Shown: piece by piece, positions 32,251 to 41,571 of the stretch
Layout: each line of letters starts with the position of its first letter
Numbering within the stretch: the first letter of the stretch is position 1
Assembly: GCF_030944625.1 (NCBI RefSeq)
Contig: NZ_JAUSXY010000001.1
Span: 3,224,001 to 3,288,000, forward strand
Source of the DNA: Arthrobacter sp. SLBN-112
GTDB taxonomy: Bacteria; Actinomycetota; Actinomycetes; Actinomycetales; Micrococcaceae
Direction: 5' to 3'
Length of the DNA stretch: 64,000 bases
The notes under the pieces: generated by a model
The model's input: only the letters and a program-made list of their open reading frames with translations
Told to the model about the DNA's origin: nothing
Databases searched by the model: none
Translations under genes and position numbers: made by a program

Positions 32251-32269
32251 GTGTGGATATTGTCCACAC
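32251..32269. repeat. Palindromic repeat GTGTGGATATTGTCCACAC
   Basis: A near-perfect palindrome with one mismatch. Relatives are at 32735-32753 and, split by IS110, at 13311-13319/14971-14980. The left flank is shared with the split copy (ATAAAGCAGAC). Confidence 0.7.
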
Positions 32270-32734
32270 CCTCGTTGGCAGGACAAACAGGCCACCCGCC
32301 AGCTCTGATGCAGGCAGGGAGGCAGCAAGCAAGAAGGGTCCGCATAAAAATCGGCTAGGTCATGTTGTCCCTGCTCCCCAGGACCCTGAATAGGTGTTGG
32401 ACAACCACGCCCAACCAGACAGGACCGAAACGAGGAAGCACTCAGTCCCCATGACAGCAGGCGGAAGGCCCACCAGCCAGGGACTTGAACCCGCCACCCA
32501 CACACCTGAACAGGCCCCCTCGGCAGCCAGGCTAAAGCCCGCCACCCCGCTCGTCAAATGACGCGAACGCAAGCTTTGTCACACGTCAAAGCAAAATCGC
32601 CCCTGACGAGGGAATACGTCGTACCCGAGGTGGGACTCGAACTGTCTTCCCGGCCTTGAAAACACTGGGAGCCCGCGGAAACATGCGGAATACGAAGCAG
32701 TCCGACGGCTGTACCAGCCACTCTGAGGCTGAAA

Positions 32735-32753
32735 GTGTGGACATTGTCCACAC
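32735..32753. repeat. Palindromic repeat GTGTGGACATTGTCCACAC
   Basis: Perfect 8-base arms around ATT. It is identical to the target sequence reconstructed around the IS110 element at 13320-14970. Confidence 0.75.
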
Positions 32754-32819
32754 CCCATTTGCCCCCGGTATGGGTCACACACGCGAAGCCGGCGTGGCCG
32801 CCCCGGTATGCCTAAGGGA

Positions 32820-33023
32820 TTAAGTGGCTGGTGCCACAACGTCGTCCAACACTGACCTGTCGAAGAAACGGATCTCGCCCGTTGCCTCGAAGAACACCGG
32901 AACTACTGATGTACTCAAGTCTTTGGACGTTTCGTAGATTTCAGCCGCACTCCCGTGCTTCCTGGCAATTGTTCCAACCAGCTCGGTACCGCGAACCCGA
33001 ACAGTGCGATATTTGTGGCTCAT
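32820..33023 (-). CDS. Small hypothetical protein of 67 residues
   Basis: ATG 33023 has AAGGGG upstream (about 33029-33034). The product starts MSHKYRTVRVRGTELVGTIA and ends with GEIRFFDRSVLDDVVAPAT. The strand pattern is beta-rich with balanced charge and coding-like composition. No family was recognised. It may be a leftover of plasmid or integron cargo. Confidence 0.5.
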   Translation of the reverse strand: MSHKYRTVRVRGTELVGTIARKHGSAAEIYETSKDLSTSVVPVFFEATGEIRFFDRSVLDDVVAPAT

Positions 33024-34500
33024 CGTGACCCCTTCGTCGGATAGCGCACGCCCTACCCCTTGGAAGTCCCGCTTCGGCAGGTCGCCCGCCCCTATGGCGC
33101 CAACACCACTGTTGGGGCGGCCTCGGATCACTTCTCCCTAAACGCAGCGGAAGCATCGAGCTGCACTCGAGTCCCTGCAGACACTGGGAATCCGCGAAAA
33201 CGTGATCCGAGCCGATCCGATCCGAGACCAGTCGAAGCAGATCCAACGCTAAAAGCATCGACAGCGACCGCATCTTCCGCCGCAGTGGCTCCTGACGTCA
33301 AGGCGCTGAGGCCGTGAACGGCCACCGCCGTAAGGGAAGCCGTCGCGCGAACCATATCATCAAATTCTGCCTCTGCCGGAGCAGGAATACCTGCCGCGGT
33401 AATGGGCAGGCGGGACATCTACGAGGGTATCCACCCATGCATCCGCTTGCTCAAGTTAACGGGCGCCGATCACCGCGGGCACCGCCCCGAGCCGATTAGA
33501 GGTCAAACAACCCTCGTCCCGAAGCATGTTCGAACTCTGTGGCCGGCGGCGCCATAGCATGGGCTGGAAGAACGAAAGAGGCGCCCTGCGAACCGGATCA
33601 TTGCTGATGCCCGAAGTCATGCCGCTTCGTTCCTTCGCTTCGATAGACAAGTGGAAGTTCTATCGCTGCTTGTCATTCTGATATGCCCCATGATCGCTGG
33701 GCGGGTCCTCCGCGCAACCCGGGCGCTACCGCGCCGACCCCGAACAGAAAACTTCTGTTCCCACATCGTCGATGCAGTTCTCGGATGAAGTTTTCGCCCC
33801 GGCGCCGGTCCCCCAAGTTGCACTCCGGCCCCTCAACCCAGCGGGTGGTCCCTTACGAGAACGACGCACTGAACCAACAACCGCAGAAAACACAACAACG
33901 CGAAGGTGAAGGGAACTAAGGGATCATGGAAAAGCTCACGATCGAAACACCACTGGGATGACTGCGTTACGTCGCCGGAACCTGAATTTTTGAACCTGGA
34001 TCGCGTGCCGCTCTGGAGGTTCCTGCATCTAATGCATGTCTCCATAGCTCAAGGGTTGCAGTAAGCGGCGCCATTCCGGGTTTCGTCCCGAGGATGCTGG
34101 TGGATCCGGACGTTGGGCTGTTTGGGACGAAATCACCAACTCGCGCCCGTTGCCATCGTCGCCGAGACCTTCGCTACTCGCCTACGACCATCGACTATGC
34201 CATCGATTCGGCCGCTGCTTCGTAATCACACTCCATTCGGTGACTTGCGCCCTGCCACGGCGGCAGGAGCAGACAGAAAATGCGAGAGTGAACCGGCCAA
34301 CAGACTGGCCGCAGCCCGACATACCGACAGGTTTTCGGGCTGCTCGGTCAGGCGCGCCCGATTTCTCCGGGCTGCGGAGGGACATCACTCCAACCGCCCG
34401 CTGGGAATGGGTGCGCGGTGGATCAGTGCCACCAAGCCCCCAACCCGCAACCGGCGCGTCGAGATCGGTATCTCGAAGCTTCGATCCGGACGGCGACGGC
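33024..34500. other. Long region without recognisable genes
   Basis: Open frames on both strands lack domains and consistent codon use. A second copy of the motif with ACACTGGGA and CCGCG lies near 33180. The region appears to be decayed DNA. Confidence 0.45.
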
Positions 34501-34504
34501 CTTG

Positions 34505-34775
34505 TTTGCCCGGTTACGAAGCCCGAGCGTCCGTCGAGAAAGTAGGCGGCGGCTTGCACCACGTCCTCTGGGCTGCCCATACGCCTTACGAGGGTGCCCT
34601 CGATGATGGCCTTGGTTCGAGGTTCACAGCCGGGTTGGCTTTGCTGAATAGCTCTGTCGAAATTGCCCGGGACCGATCGCGTTGGCGGCCATCTTGCCTG
34701 CAGCGCTCGGCGATGACGGCGCCGACGCGCAATGAACCTCCCGTCACCAGACCACGTCGAGGCGCTTGCAATTGT
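34505..34775 (-). pseudogene. Decayed SDR gene, fused N- and C-terminal fragments
   Basis: Reading the minus strand, the first part gives RRGLVTGGSLRVGAVIAERC, a typical SDR cofactor motif. After a frame change the sequence gives ANAIGPGNFDRAIQQSQPG, then MGSPEDVVQAAAYFLDGRSG and FVTGQT, the C-terminal third of an SDR. The central 120 or so codons with the catalytic residues are deleted, so the gene is dead. The pattern is clear although each part is short. Confidence 0.65.
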
Positions 34776-34850
34776 TCGCTGAATAAGCGGTTCGTATCGG
34801 GTTAGCGGGGTGGTCAGCTGCCCTGGGAAGAGAGCGGCAGCGCTGGGCGC

Positions 34851-35687
34851 TCAGGTGCCTGGCAAGCGGACTTGACCGGCAAGGGTTCTCGCAGGTGGAT
34901 TCCGAGCATGCACATCGGCTCCAAGGTGGCGGCTGATGTCGCTGGAGGTTCTGAGTAGCTCGTCTTTGAGTTCATCGAGAAGCGCTTGCTTTGTGAAGCG
35001 GCTGCTCGCAACGGCAATATTGACTCCCGCGACTACCCGTCCATCGGCGTCGACGATGGGTGCGGCGATGGATCGCAGTCCTGCGGCCACTTCCTCGTCT
35101 TGTATGGCGAAGCCTTGCTCGCGGATTCCACCCATCTGGGCCTCGAACTCCGCAAGGGAACGGACCGCATTGGGGCCACCCCCCTCACTGAAGGATCTTT
35201 CGTTCAGAAGCTCCTGGCGTCTATCGGGCTCGAGCTGAGACAGCAACACTTTGCCGATGGAAGTTGAGGTTGCAGGCAGCGAAGAACCTGCTTCCAAATG
35301 CGCTGTGACAAGGTCATTGTTCCGGATCCGGATCAGATACAAGATCCGGTCCCCGGTCAGAATGCCAAGGTTGACTGTTTCGCCGACTCTGCGTGAGAGG
35401 TCCTTCAGCGGTCCTTCCGCCACGCCGACGAGTCCGGACGCGCGCAGGCTTGCGAAACCAAGTTGGAGCACTCCCACAGCCGGGAAGTAGCGCCCGTCCT
35501 TGTCTTTCTCCAGATAACCTTCGTGTTCGAGGGTCGAGACAACGCGGAACAGCGTTGCTGTCGGTATCTGAACCATTTCGACCAAGTCGGTCAACCGCTG
35601 TGGCCTGCCGGTGTCAGCGAGAATGCGCAACACACGCAGCCCACGTGCCAGCGCTTCCACTTGATATTTAGCCGTTGCCTCCGGCAT
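34851..35687 (-). CDS. IclR-family transcriptional regulator
   Basis: A 278-residue IclR-type regulator: N-terminal winged helix (ALARGLRVLRILADTGRPQR, LTDLVEMVQIPTATLFRVV, TLEHEGYLEKDKDGRYFP) and a GAF-like effector domain with RVGETVNLGILTG, STSIGKVLLSQL and GVNIAVASSRFT. ATG 35687 is chosen for its GGAGGC seven bases upstream; the frame extends 10 codons further. It is divergent from the SDR gene at 35848, with the palindrome TTTCGTACAACGAAA between them. Confidence 0.9.
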   Translation of the reverse strand: MPEATAKYQVEALARGLRVLRILADTGRPQRLTDLVEMVQIPTATLFRVVSTLEHEGYLEKDKDGRYFPAVGVLQLGFASLRASGLVGVAEGPLKDLSRRVGETVNLGILTGDRILYLIRIRNNDLVTAHLEAGSSLPATSTSIGKVLLSQLEPDRRQELLNERSFSEGGGPNAVRSLAEFEAQMGGIREQGFAIQDEEVAAGLRSIAAPIVDADGRVVAGVNIAVASSRFTKQALLDELKDELLRTSSDISRHLGADVHARNPPARTLAGQVRLPGT

Positions 35688-35801
35688 CGATTCGCCTCCA
35701 TCTCCTTTCTCCCTCACCGCCGGGGACAGGGCCGGACGTGGAGGAAACCATACAACTCCCGCACGTAACTGTAGACAGGATCGTATCTTCGGGCTAGCAT
35801 T

Positions 35802-35816
35802 TTTCGTACAACGAAA
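35802..35816. promoter_or_regulatory. Perfect palindrome, probable IclR operator
   Basis: TTTCGTACAACGAAA has 6-base arms around ACA, in the space between the IclR gene and the SDR gene. A weaker variant, TATCGCACAATGA, follows at about 35821. IclR operators are commonly such A/T-flanked palindromes. The regulator is inferred from position. Confidence 0.6.
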
Positions 35817-35847
35817 CTAATTATCGCACAATGAGAATGGAGATGCA

Positions 35848-36613
35848 ATGAGTCGTACTGAGTGGCTTGGCCTCGCTGGCAAGAAAGTGTTAGTGGCTGG
35901 CGCTGGCGGACTGGGGTCCGCCGTAGCCTCAGGGTTTGCAGAAGCTGCAGCCGACGTACTGGTGGTCGACCGGGACGAGGAACGGCTGGCAAAGCTAGCC
36001 GTGGAACCCGCATTTCAGGCCGCCGGAGGGCATACTCTTGCCGCGGACCTTACCCGCGGCAGGCAGCGGGACGGCCGTGGTGGAACACGCGCTGAAAGTC
36101 CTCGGCGGCCTGGACGTAGTAGTGCACAGCATTGGCATAAATGTCCGGCGGCCGGCAGTGGACTATGGAGAAGAGGACTGGCGGCGCATCGTGGACACCA
36201 ACCTGTCTACCGGGTTCCGCCTGGCGCAAGCAGCAGGCAGGCACATGCTTGGGCAGAAGAACGGCCGAATCATATTCTTTTCCTCAGTCTCGGGTCTGCT
36301 GGCTCATAAAGACCACGCCCCTTATGCTGCAACCAAGGGTGGAATCAACCAGCTCATGCGCGTGCTGGCTGCCGAGTGGGCGAGCCAGGGCATTACTGTC
36401 AACGCTGTGGCGCCGGGGTATGTTGAAACCCCGCTGACGGAGGCCTACCTGGACAAGCCCGGCGTCCGGGAGAATCTTGTCAGCCTCGTTCCGGCTGGCC
36501 GCTTGGGAACTCCAGACGAGGTGGTCGGGCCGGTCCTCTTTCTAGCCTCGCCCCACGCCTCATTTGTGACCGGGCACGTAATGTACATCGACGGCGGCCG
36601 TACCTTGGACTAA
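35848..36613 (+). pseudogene. SDR gene with a frameshift
   Basis: The first frame starts at ATG 35848 (GGAG upstream) with KKVLVAGAGGLGSAVASGFA, an SDR cofactor domain, up to GGHTLAADLT. Near 36045-36060 homology moves to another frame: VEHALKVLGGLDVVVHSIGI, FFSSVSGLLA, the catalytic pair in PYAATKGGINQLM, and YIDGGRTLD before the stop at 36613. The whole would be about 255 residues. Either the gene has lost function recently or the base sequence has an indel error, since both halves look otherwise sound. Confidence 0.8.
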
Positions 36614-36662
36614 GCCCCGTCCCCAGGAAACACGTTCAATTCAGAATTGCTTCGGAGGAACC

Positions 36663-36716
36663 ATGAGCCCAGAGAAACTCTCACAGGGGGCCTTGTCCAT
36701 GCCGGCGCAAATATAA
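36663..36716 (+). other. 17-codon open frame behind a strong ribosome-binding site
   Basis: GGAGGAACC leads into ATG 36663 and a frame that stops after 17 residues (MSPEKLSQGALSMPAQI). It probably marks the start of a gene that was deleted between the SDR and the CMD-family gene, or a leader peptide. Confidence 0.3.
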
Positions 36717-36788
36717 GCCCCTCAAGCGGAGCGGGTTCCGTGTGGCCGGTACCCGTTCCGTGTTTCCAACTCCAAGACTAGGAAGACT

Positions 36789-37364
36789 ATGTCTAAGCGG
36801 CACCGCAGCCTGACTAAGGACCAGCTTGATGCTGCCCAGAGGGAACTCTACGACAGTATTCTCAATGGTCCGCGCGGGGCCGTCAAACAGCTGTTTCCTC
36901 TGGCGGCACAAGACGGCTCGCTCAACGGTCCTTTTGGTGTCATGCTGCATGCGCCAGTCCTGGGCCACGCATTGCAGGACTTGGGCACGGCGATACGCTA
37001 CAAGTCCACGCTCAGCGGTCGAGTACGTGAGGTCAGCATCCTCAGGGTTGCAGCTGTAGAGGGAAGTGCGTTTGAATGGTTTGCCCATGAGCGGGTGGGC
37101 AAGGCAGTCGGTCTGACAGATGAGGAGCTGCTGGGGATCCGCGCCGGCAATTTTAAGTCGGCTGACGAATCGGAGCAGGCCGGGTTTGAGATGGTCGATG
37201 CCCTGCTGGTCAGTAGTGACGTCTCTGATGAAGAGTTCCATCGGATAGCAGGATTGATTGGCGTGCAGCAGATTTACGAACTCGTCGTCCTCGTTGGTTA
37301 TTATCGGACGCTGGCGCAGACTATGCGCGTCTTCGGAGTCGACGTGCCGCAGATCGACGACTGA
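36789..37364 (+). CDS. Carboxymuconolactone decarboxylase (CMD/AhpD-like) family protein
   Basis: A 191-residue all-helical CMD-family protein. The core reads LSGRVREVSILRVAAVEGSA, then FEWFAHERVGKAVG and LTDEELLGIRAG. The Cys pair of peroxidase-type AhpD members is absent, so a peroxidase role is unlikely; some CMD proteins are decarboxylases or hydrolases of lactones. It follows the frameshifted SDR gene on the same strand and may belong to the IclR-controlled unit. Confidence 0.8.
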   Translation: MSKRHRSLTKDQLDAAQRELYDSILNGPRGAVKQLFPLAAQDGSLNGPFGVMLHAPVLGHALQDLGTAIRYKSTLSGRVREVSILRVAAVEGSAFEWFAHERVGKAVGLTDEELLGIRAGNFKSADESEQAGFEMVDALLVSSDVSDEEFHRIAGLIGVQQIYELVVLVGYYRTLAQTMRVFGVDVPQIDD

Positions 37365-37776
37365 GTTGGGTGCTGTCCCGAAGCGCCGTGGGGGACGCGC
37401 TCGCCCAACTATGGATGACGCACCCTGAATGGACGGTCCCGGATGACCCGTCCGACTTCGGCCAGGCCCATAACGGACTTGTCTCCCTCAGATTCGCCTT
37501 CGTGGGTGCAAGCCTGAGGATCCGAGGCGCAACAGGCGCCCCCAAGAACTAGCCCTTCCCCTGCCGGCGATCTCGAATACTCCCTGCCCATCCTGACGCG
37601 GTCTGAGCGGCGCCGCCATACTGACCACCTCCCCGAGGCGGAGCATCCGTACCCAAAAATTAGCTATCCCTGGGTTCGCCCCGCCAGCATCGGGGAGGCA
37701 AGCCCCTCCCGTACACACGTTCTGCCTTTAAACCCCGATGAGAAGTGTTCACTTGCCTGCAACGGAGACTCCGCTG
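37365..37776. other. Intergenic, nothing recognised
   Basis: A 412-base stretch between the CMD gene and the PucR pseudogene. Short frames here carry no domain. Confidence 0.4.
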
Positions 37777-38414
37777 CTAGAGCCCCCGCAGCCGGTGCAG
37801 CAAGAGCACGACGTGCAGGGATGTCCTGGATTCGGCATCGTCGAGATCCGCCGCCAGCAGCTCCTTCAGTTTAACCAGCTGCGCGTACAGGGTAGGGCGG
37901 CTCAACTAGCCACTGCGGGCTATCGCCGCCGCGTTGTCCCCGGATTCGAGATACTTCCCGAGCAGTCCCAGCCGGTCGTCCTGGCCTCGAGCTTCCGCCG
38001 TCAGGACGGACGCCAGCTCCGATTCAACGAACTGCTCCATACGCGGGTCGTGGCGAAGCAGGCCCACGAGTCCCCGGAACTGAACATCCGTGGCGCGGTA
38101 GAACGACCTGCCGCCGTCGCGCAGAGTCGCCGCCGTCTCGGCAATTTGGGCCGTTTCGTCGATGCCCGCGGCAGCCTCGAGGAGGGAATCCGTGAGCCGA
38201 CCGACGCCGATGGTCCAGCCCGGCGCAGCCCCGGCCCACGCGCCCCGGAACGAAGCGCCTGCTCGGCATCGGCCCGGGCAAGGTACTGGAGCACCGCGTC
38301 CTGGAGCTGGCGTGCCGGCAGGCCCAAAATGATGCCCACCGAACCGGATCGGACGCTGGCCGTCAAGGCGGTCCTGGAGCCGGCCAAGAGGTCCGCGAGC
38401 TCTGCATACGGCAC
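37777..38414 (-). pseudogene. PucR/CdaR-type regulator pseudogene
   Basis: On the minus strand the central domain starts RYAELADLLAGSRTALTASV and runs to about 38230, then shifts frame to TIGVGRLTDSLLEAAAGIDE. The C-terminal helix-turn-helix is interrupted by an in-frame TAG between AARSG (37909) and LSRPTLYAQLVKLKELL, ending LHVVLLLHRLRGL at 37777. The N-terminal domain is missing. A frameshift plus a nonsense codon show it is dead. Confidence 0.7.
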
Positions 38415-38720
38415 GCATCGTCTTCATAGCCGACAAAGTCATGACCGGCTTCGGCCGCACCGGGACATGAATTGCCGTCGAGCACTTCGACGTCGTCCCG
38501 GACCGGCAGACCCGCGAGCCCCTGGCCCCCTATGGCGGTTCAAGCCCGGAAATGAACCAGCTGGTGGCGGCCTTCAAGTCCCGCAGGCTGCCCGTTACCT
38601 TTCACGAACTTCAACCGCATCCACGTCATTCCGCCGTGCAACACGAGCCTGGAAGTCACCCAAAATGGCCTGGACATTCTGAACTCCGTACTGGACATCG
38701 CGGAGGGTTTCGCCGCCTGA
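38415..38720 (+). pseudogene. Class III aminotransferase fragment
   Basis: The plus strand reads IADKVMTGFGRTGT (the D-x-V-x-x-G-x-G-R-x-G segment of class III aminotransferases), then a stop. After that come VEHFDVVPD, GGSSPEMNQLVAAFKSRRLP and, after a frame change, FTNFNRIHVIPPCNTSLEVT followed by QNGLDILNSVLDIAEGFAA. The PLP-binding Lys segment is missing. This is the eroded last third of a gene. Confidence 0.65.
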
Positions 38721-39295
38721 TGAATTGGGATATTCGGGCCGTCAAGTCCGAGGAGTACGCCTGTGGGTGAGCTTTCCAGATGATGTCCGACGCGGCTTCG
38801 CTTCTGACTTACCGGCCGGATTACTCGCTGATGTGACTTGCCGCCGAGGGCGGCTCCTTCCTTGAGCCCTTCGAACCGGCTCTCGGATATGAATTCGGGG
38901 TCGAGTCCGAACTAATTAGTCCGTTGCGGCCCTGCCGCCCGGAACTAGCTCAAGAGGGATGCGAACTCATCTGAAGACAGGCGACGGAATCGTCTGCTGT
39001 CCGCCGCCCCTTCACCGGGCAGGAGCTTCGAGCCTTCTTCGACCGGAGCGATGATGAAGTCGGCCACCCCATCGCCAACGGTCCGTAATCCGCGGCCGAG
39101 TGGCGTTCCCCCACCTCCCGTCCGAGGAACTTGGTCCTTCATCATGAACCTGCCGCTCAGGTCCATGCCGAGATCACCAGACCTGTCCAAGGCGTGGCCG
39201 GACCGGCTACTTGTTGCGGGGACTCGGTGACCGTCAAGTTGGGGAGTCGGCAATGCAGCCGGCTCATGATGCATGTCTTAGGTTCGGAGGGTCGG
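38721..39295. other. Decayed region, nothing firmly recognised
   Basis: Short conserved-looking pieces such as GSFLEPFEPALGYEFG on the plus strand hint at another gene remnant. No continuous frame exists. It ends at the acyl-CoA synthetase stop. Confidence 0.35.
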
Positions 39296-41107
39296 TTAGA
39301 CGGCTTGCGGCGGCGTCCTGTTGGTGTAGATCTGATCGATTTCGGTTTCGAATTGGCTGAGGACCATGGCCCGCTTGACGGACAGCTTAGGTGTGAGCTG
39401 ACCGGCGGCTTCAGTGAAGTCCATGGGAAGAATGAGGAATTTGCGGATGGATTCAGCCCGGGAGACGCGTAAGTTTCCCCCATCGATCGCACGCTGCACC
39501 TCCTCAGTCACCGCAGGATGCCTGGCTGCTTCGACCAGGCTGATCGTGGAATCCAGATCCTTGGACTTGAGCCAGGGAGTGAGCATGTCGCGGTCGAGGG
39601 TGACCAGTGCTGAAATGAAGGGCCGCTGGTCACCTACAACGACGACCTGACTTATGATGGGATTGGCTCTGATCGGGTCTTCCAGTACAGCCGGGGCGAC
39701 GTTCTTTCCACCCGCCGTGACGATCAGCTCTTTTTTTCTTCCGGTGATCGTGAGGTATCCCGCCGCGTCGAGGCAGCCGATGTCTCCAGTGCGGAACCAT
39801 CCGTCACTGAACGCGGCCGCAGTTGCGTCAGGGTCGTCCCAGTACTCCCGGAATTGACTCACACCTCTGATCTGGATTTCGCCGTCCTCGGCAATGCGGA
39901 CTGACACGCCCGGAAGGGCCGCTCCGACCGAGCCTATGGAGAAGCTGCCGGGCCTGTTTACCGATACGGGAGCGGTTGTCTCCGTCAGGCCGTAGCCTTC
40001 CAGAATCGTGAGTCCAAGACCTCGGTAGAAGTGGCCAAGGCGTTCGCCCAGCGGCGCAGACCCGGAGACTGCGTAACGAAGATTCGATCCGAGAGCCGCC
40101 CTGATCTTGTGCAGGACAAGCCTGTCGTACACAGCGAACCCGATCCGTAGCCGCAACGGAATCCGTCCTGCGTCAATTGCCTTCGAGTAGGCGATCGCTG
40201 TTTCGGCAGCCTTACGGAATACGCCCCCCTTGCCCGCGGCTTCGGCCTTTTGCTCGCTGGAGTTGTAAACCTTTTCAAAGATCCGGGGCACGGCAAGGAG
40301 AAAACTGGGTTGAAACGAGTTGAGCGTCAAAAGGAGTCTGGAAAGGTCCGGCTCGTGTGCTACTTTGACGCCGCCATGGACAGCGAGCACGGCAATGAAT
40401 CGGGCGAAGACGTGTGCCATGGGCATGAAAAGCGCAGTGGAACCCCCGGGCGCAAAGACTTCCGGAATTGCGGCCAGAGTGTTGCGGCAGAGCTCTACGA
40501 AGTTCCCGTGGGTCAATACGCAGCCCTTTGGATCGCCGCTGGTCCCCGAGGTGTAGATGATCGTTGCAATATCAGCCTCATTGGCGCGAGAGCGTCGACG
40601 TTCGAGCGCTACGTCACTGATCCGCTCACCGGCCCTTTTGAGGGATTCGAGGTCGCCGCCCTCGATTTGCCAGACCTGTGAGACGCCGGGAATCTCATTC
40701 TTTAGGGAATCAAATGCAATCCTGTGGTTTCTCGTTTCCACTATGAGCGCACAGGCCTGAGAGTTACGAAGGTTCCATCGCACCTGGTAGGGCGAGGAAG
40801 TTTCGTAAATTGGGACGATGCAGGCCCCGGACCACCAGACGGCGAAGTCAATGAGCGTCCATTCGTATCGTGTGCGCGACAGGAGCCCGATCTTGTCGCC
40901 TGGCTGGATACCGGCGGAGATAAGACCTTTGGCCAGTGCCTTGACTTCTTCCAGAAAGTCGCAGGCCCTGACGTTCGCCCAATCTCCGTCGATGTAACGG
41001 GAAAACAGCGAAGCATTCGGCGTCTGGGCAACACGCTCCAGCAGCAGATCGGTAATATTGGCCCCAGGGGTTTCCGCCACCAGGGGCCGTACCTCGGACT
41101 TGTGCAT
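39296..41107 (-). CDS. Long-chain acyl-CoA synthetase (AMP-forming ligase)
   Basis: A 603-residue adenylate-forming enzyme of the FACL (FadD15-like) group. The AMP-binding P-loop is IIYTSGTSGDPKGCVLTHGN, the second motif is LEGYGLTETTAPVS, and the hinge is DGWFRTGDIGCLD with TGRKKELIVTAGGKNVAP. The catalytic Lys lies near the end in AGQLTPKLSVKR. It would activate a fatty or aryl-alkanoic acid with CoA. ATG 41107 is chosen for AAGGAG nine bases upstream. A palindrome at 41301-41318 could control it. Confidence 0.9.
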   Translation of the reverse strand: MHKSEVRPLVAETPGANITDLLLERVAQTPNASLFSRYIDGDWANVRACDFLEEVKALAKGLISAGIQPGDKIGLLSRTRYEWTLIDFAVWWSGACIVPIYETSSPYQVRWNLRNSQACALIVETRNHRIAFDSLKNEIPGVSQVWQIEGGDLESLKRAGERISDVALERRRSRANEADIATIIYTSGTSGDPKGCVLTHGNFVELCRNTLAAIPEVFAPGGSTALFMPMAHVFARFIAVLAVHGGVKVAHEPDLSRLLLTLNSFQPSFLLAVPRIFEKVYNSSEQKAEAAGKGGVFRKAAETAIAYSKAIDAGRIPLRLRIGFAVYDRLVLHKIRAALGSNLRYAVSGSAPLGERLGHFYRGLGLTILEGYGLTETTAPVSVNRPGSFSIGSVGAALPGVSVRIAEDGEIQIRGVSQFREYWDDPDATAAAFSDGWFRTGDIGCLDAAGYLTITGRKKELIVTAGGKNVAPAVLEDPIRANPIISQVVVVGDQRPFISALVTLDRDMLTPWLKSKDLDSTISLVEAARHPAVTEEVQRAIDGGNLRVSRAESIRKFLILPMDFTEAAGQLTPKLSVKRAMVLSQFETEIDQIYTNRTPPQAV

Positions 41108-41571
41108 GGTTCTTTTCTCCTTCATGTCGTCGTGTTCCCGAATGGGGGCATTAGTTCGTGGCTGATTGCTGGCCTGGGACCCAATCCGATAGCACATGGA
41201 GATGGGCTCAGGGGCTGCAACGTCTAACGCCCACCGGCGTTACGGGCTCGGGTTAGCAGACACGCGGGTCGTAGAGTATTCAAGGTATGAAATAGGCTCG
41301 ACGCTTGAATTTAAGCGTAGGTGGGCCCATCGTCGAGGACTTCGGGGGCCTTCAACTCCATCGCGGCCGACTCGATGTGTTTGCCAGCACCAATTTCTCG
41401 CAGTTGGGTTGTTCTGACCCTGTGTGATGACATGACCAGCCGGCTCCCAGTGCTTCGGTGCGCTGCGAAACTCTCGCCCGGACCAGGGCAGGTCCGACGC
41501 CGTGCCTGCGGCGGTTCGGCAGCTGTGAAGGTGGTAGCGTTCGGCCGGGTGGCCAAAGAATGGTCACAGCC
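41108..41571. other. Intergenic region with palindrome
   Basis: This lies between the fused peptidase-regulator gene and the acyl-CoA synthetase gene, both on the minus strand. ACGCTTGAATTTAAGCGT (41301-41318) has perfect 6-base arms. No coding sequence was recognised. Confidence 0.5.
41301..41318. promoter_or_regulatory. Palindromic operator candidate before the acyl-CoA synthetase gene
   Basis: ACGCTT and AAGCGT flank GAATTT about 190 bases upstream of the ligase start. The nearest regulator is the TetR domain encoded just upstream, so it is a reasonable target site, but this is inference. Confidence 0.45.

Larger units (their letters stand above)
32154..32819. other. Non-coding repeat-rich region
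   Basis: No gene was recognised. It contains the palindromes at 32251-32269 and 32735-32753. ACACTGGGA followed by a CCGCG segment near 32665 recurs in similar form near 33180. The segment TAAAGCAGAC with TAAGTGTGGA at 32236-32257 also lies next to the IS110 insertion at 13296-13317. Confidence 0.5.

Noticed and set aside
32620..33230. tRNA-like fragments (TTCGAGTCCCAC pattern on the minus strand)
   Set aside because: No complete cloverleaf could be formed and the T-stem does not pair; kept only as a repeat observation.
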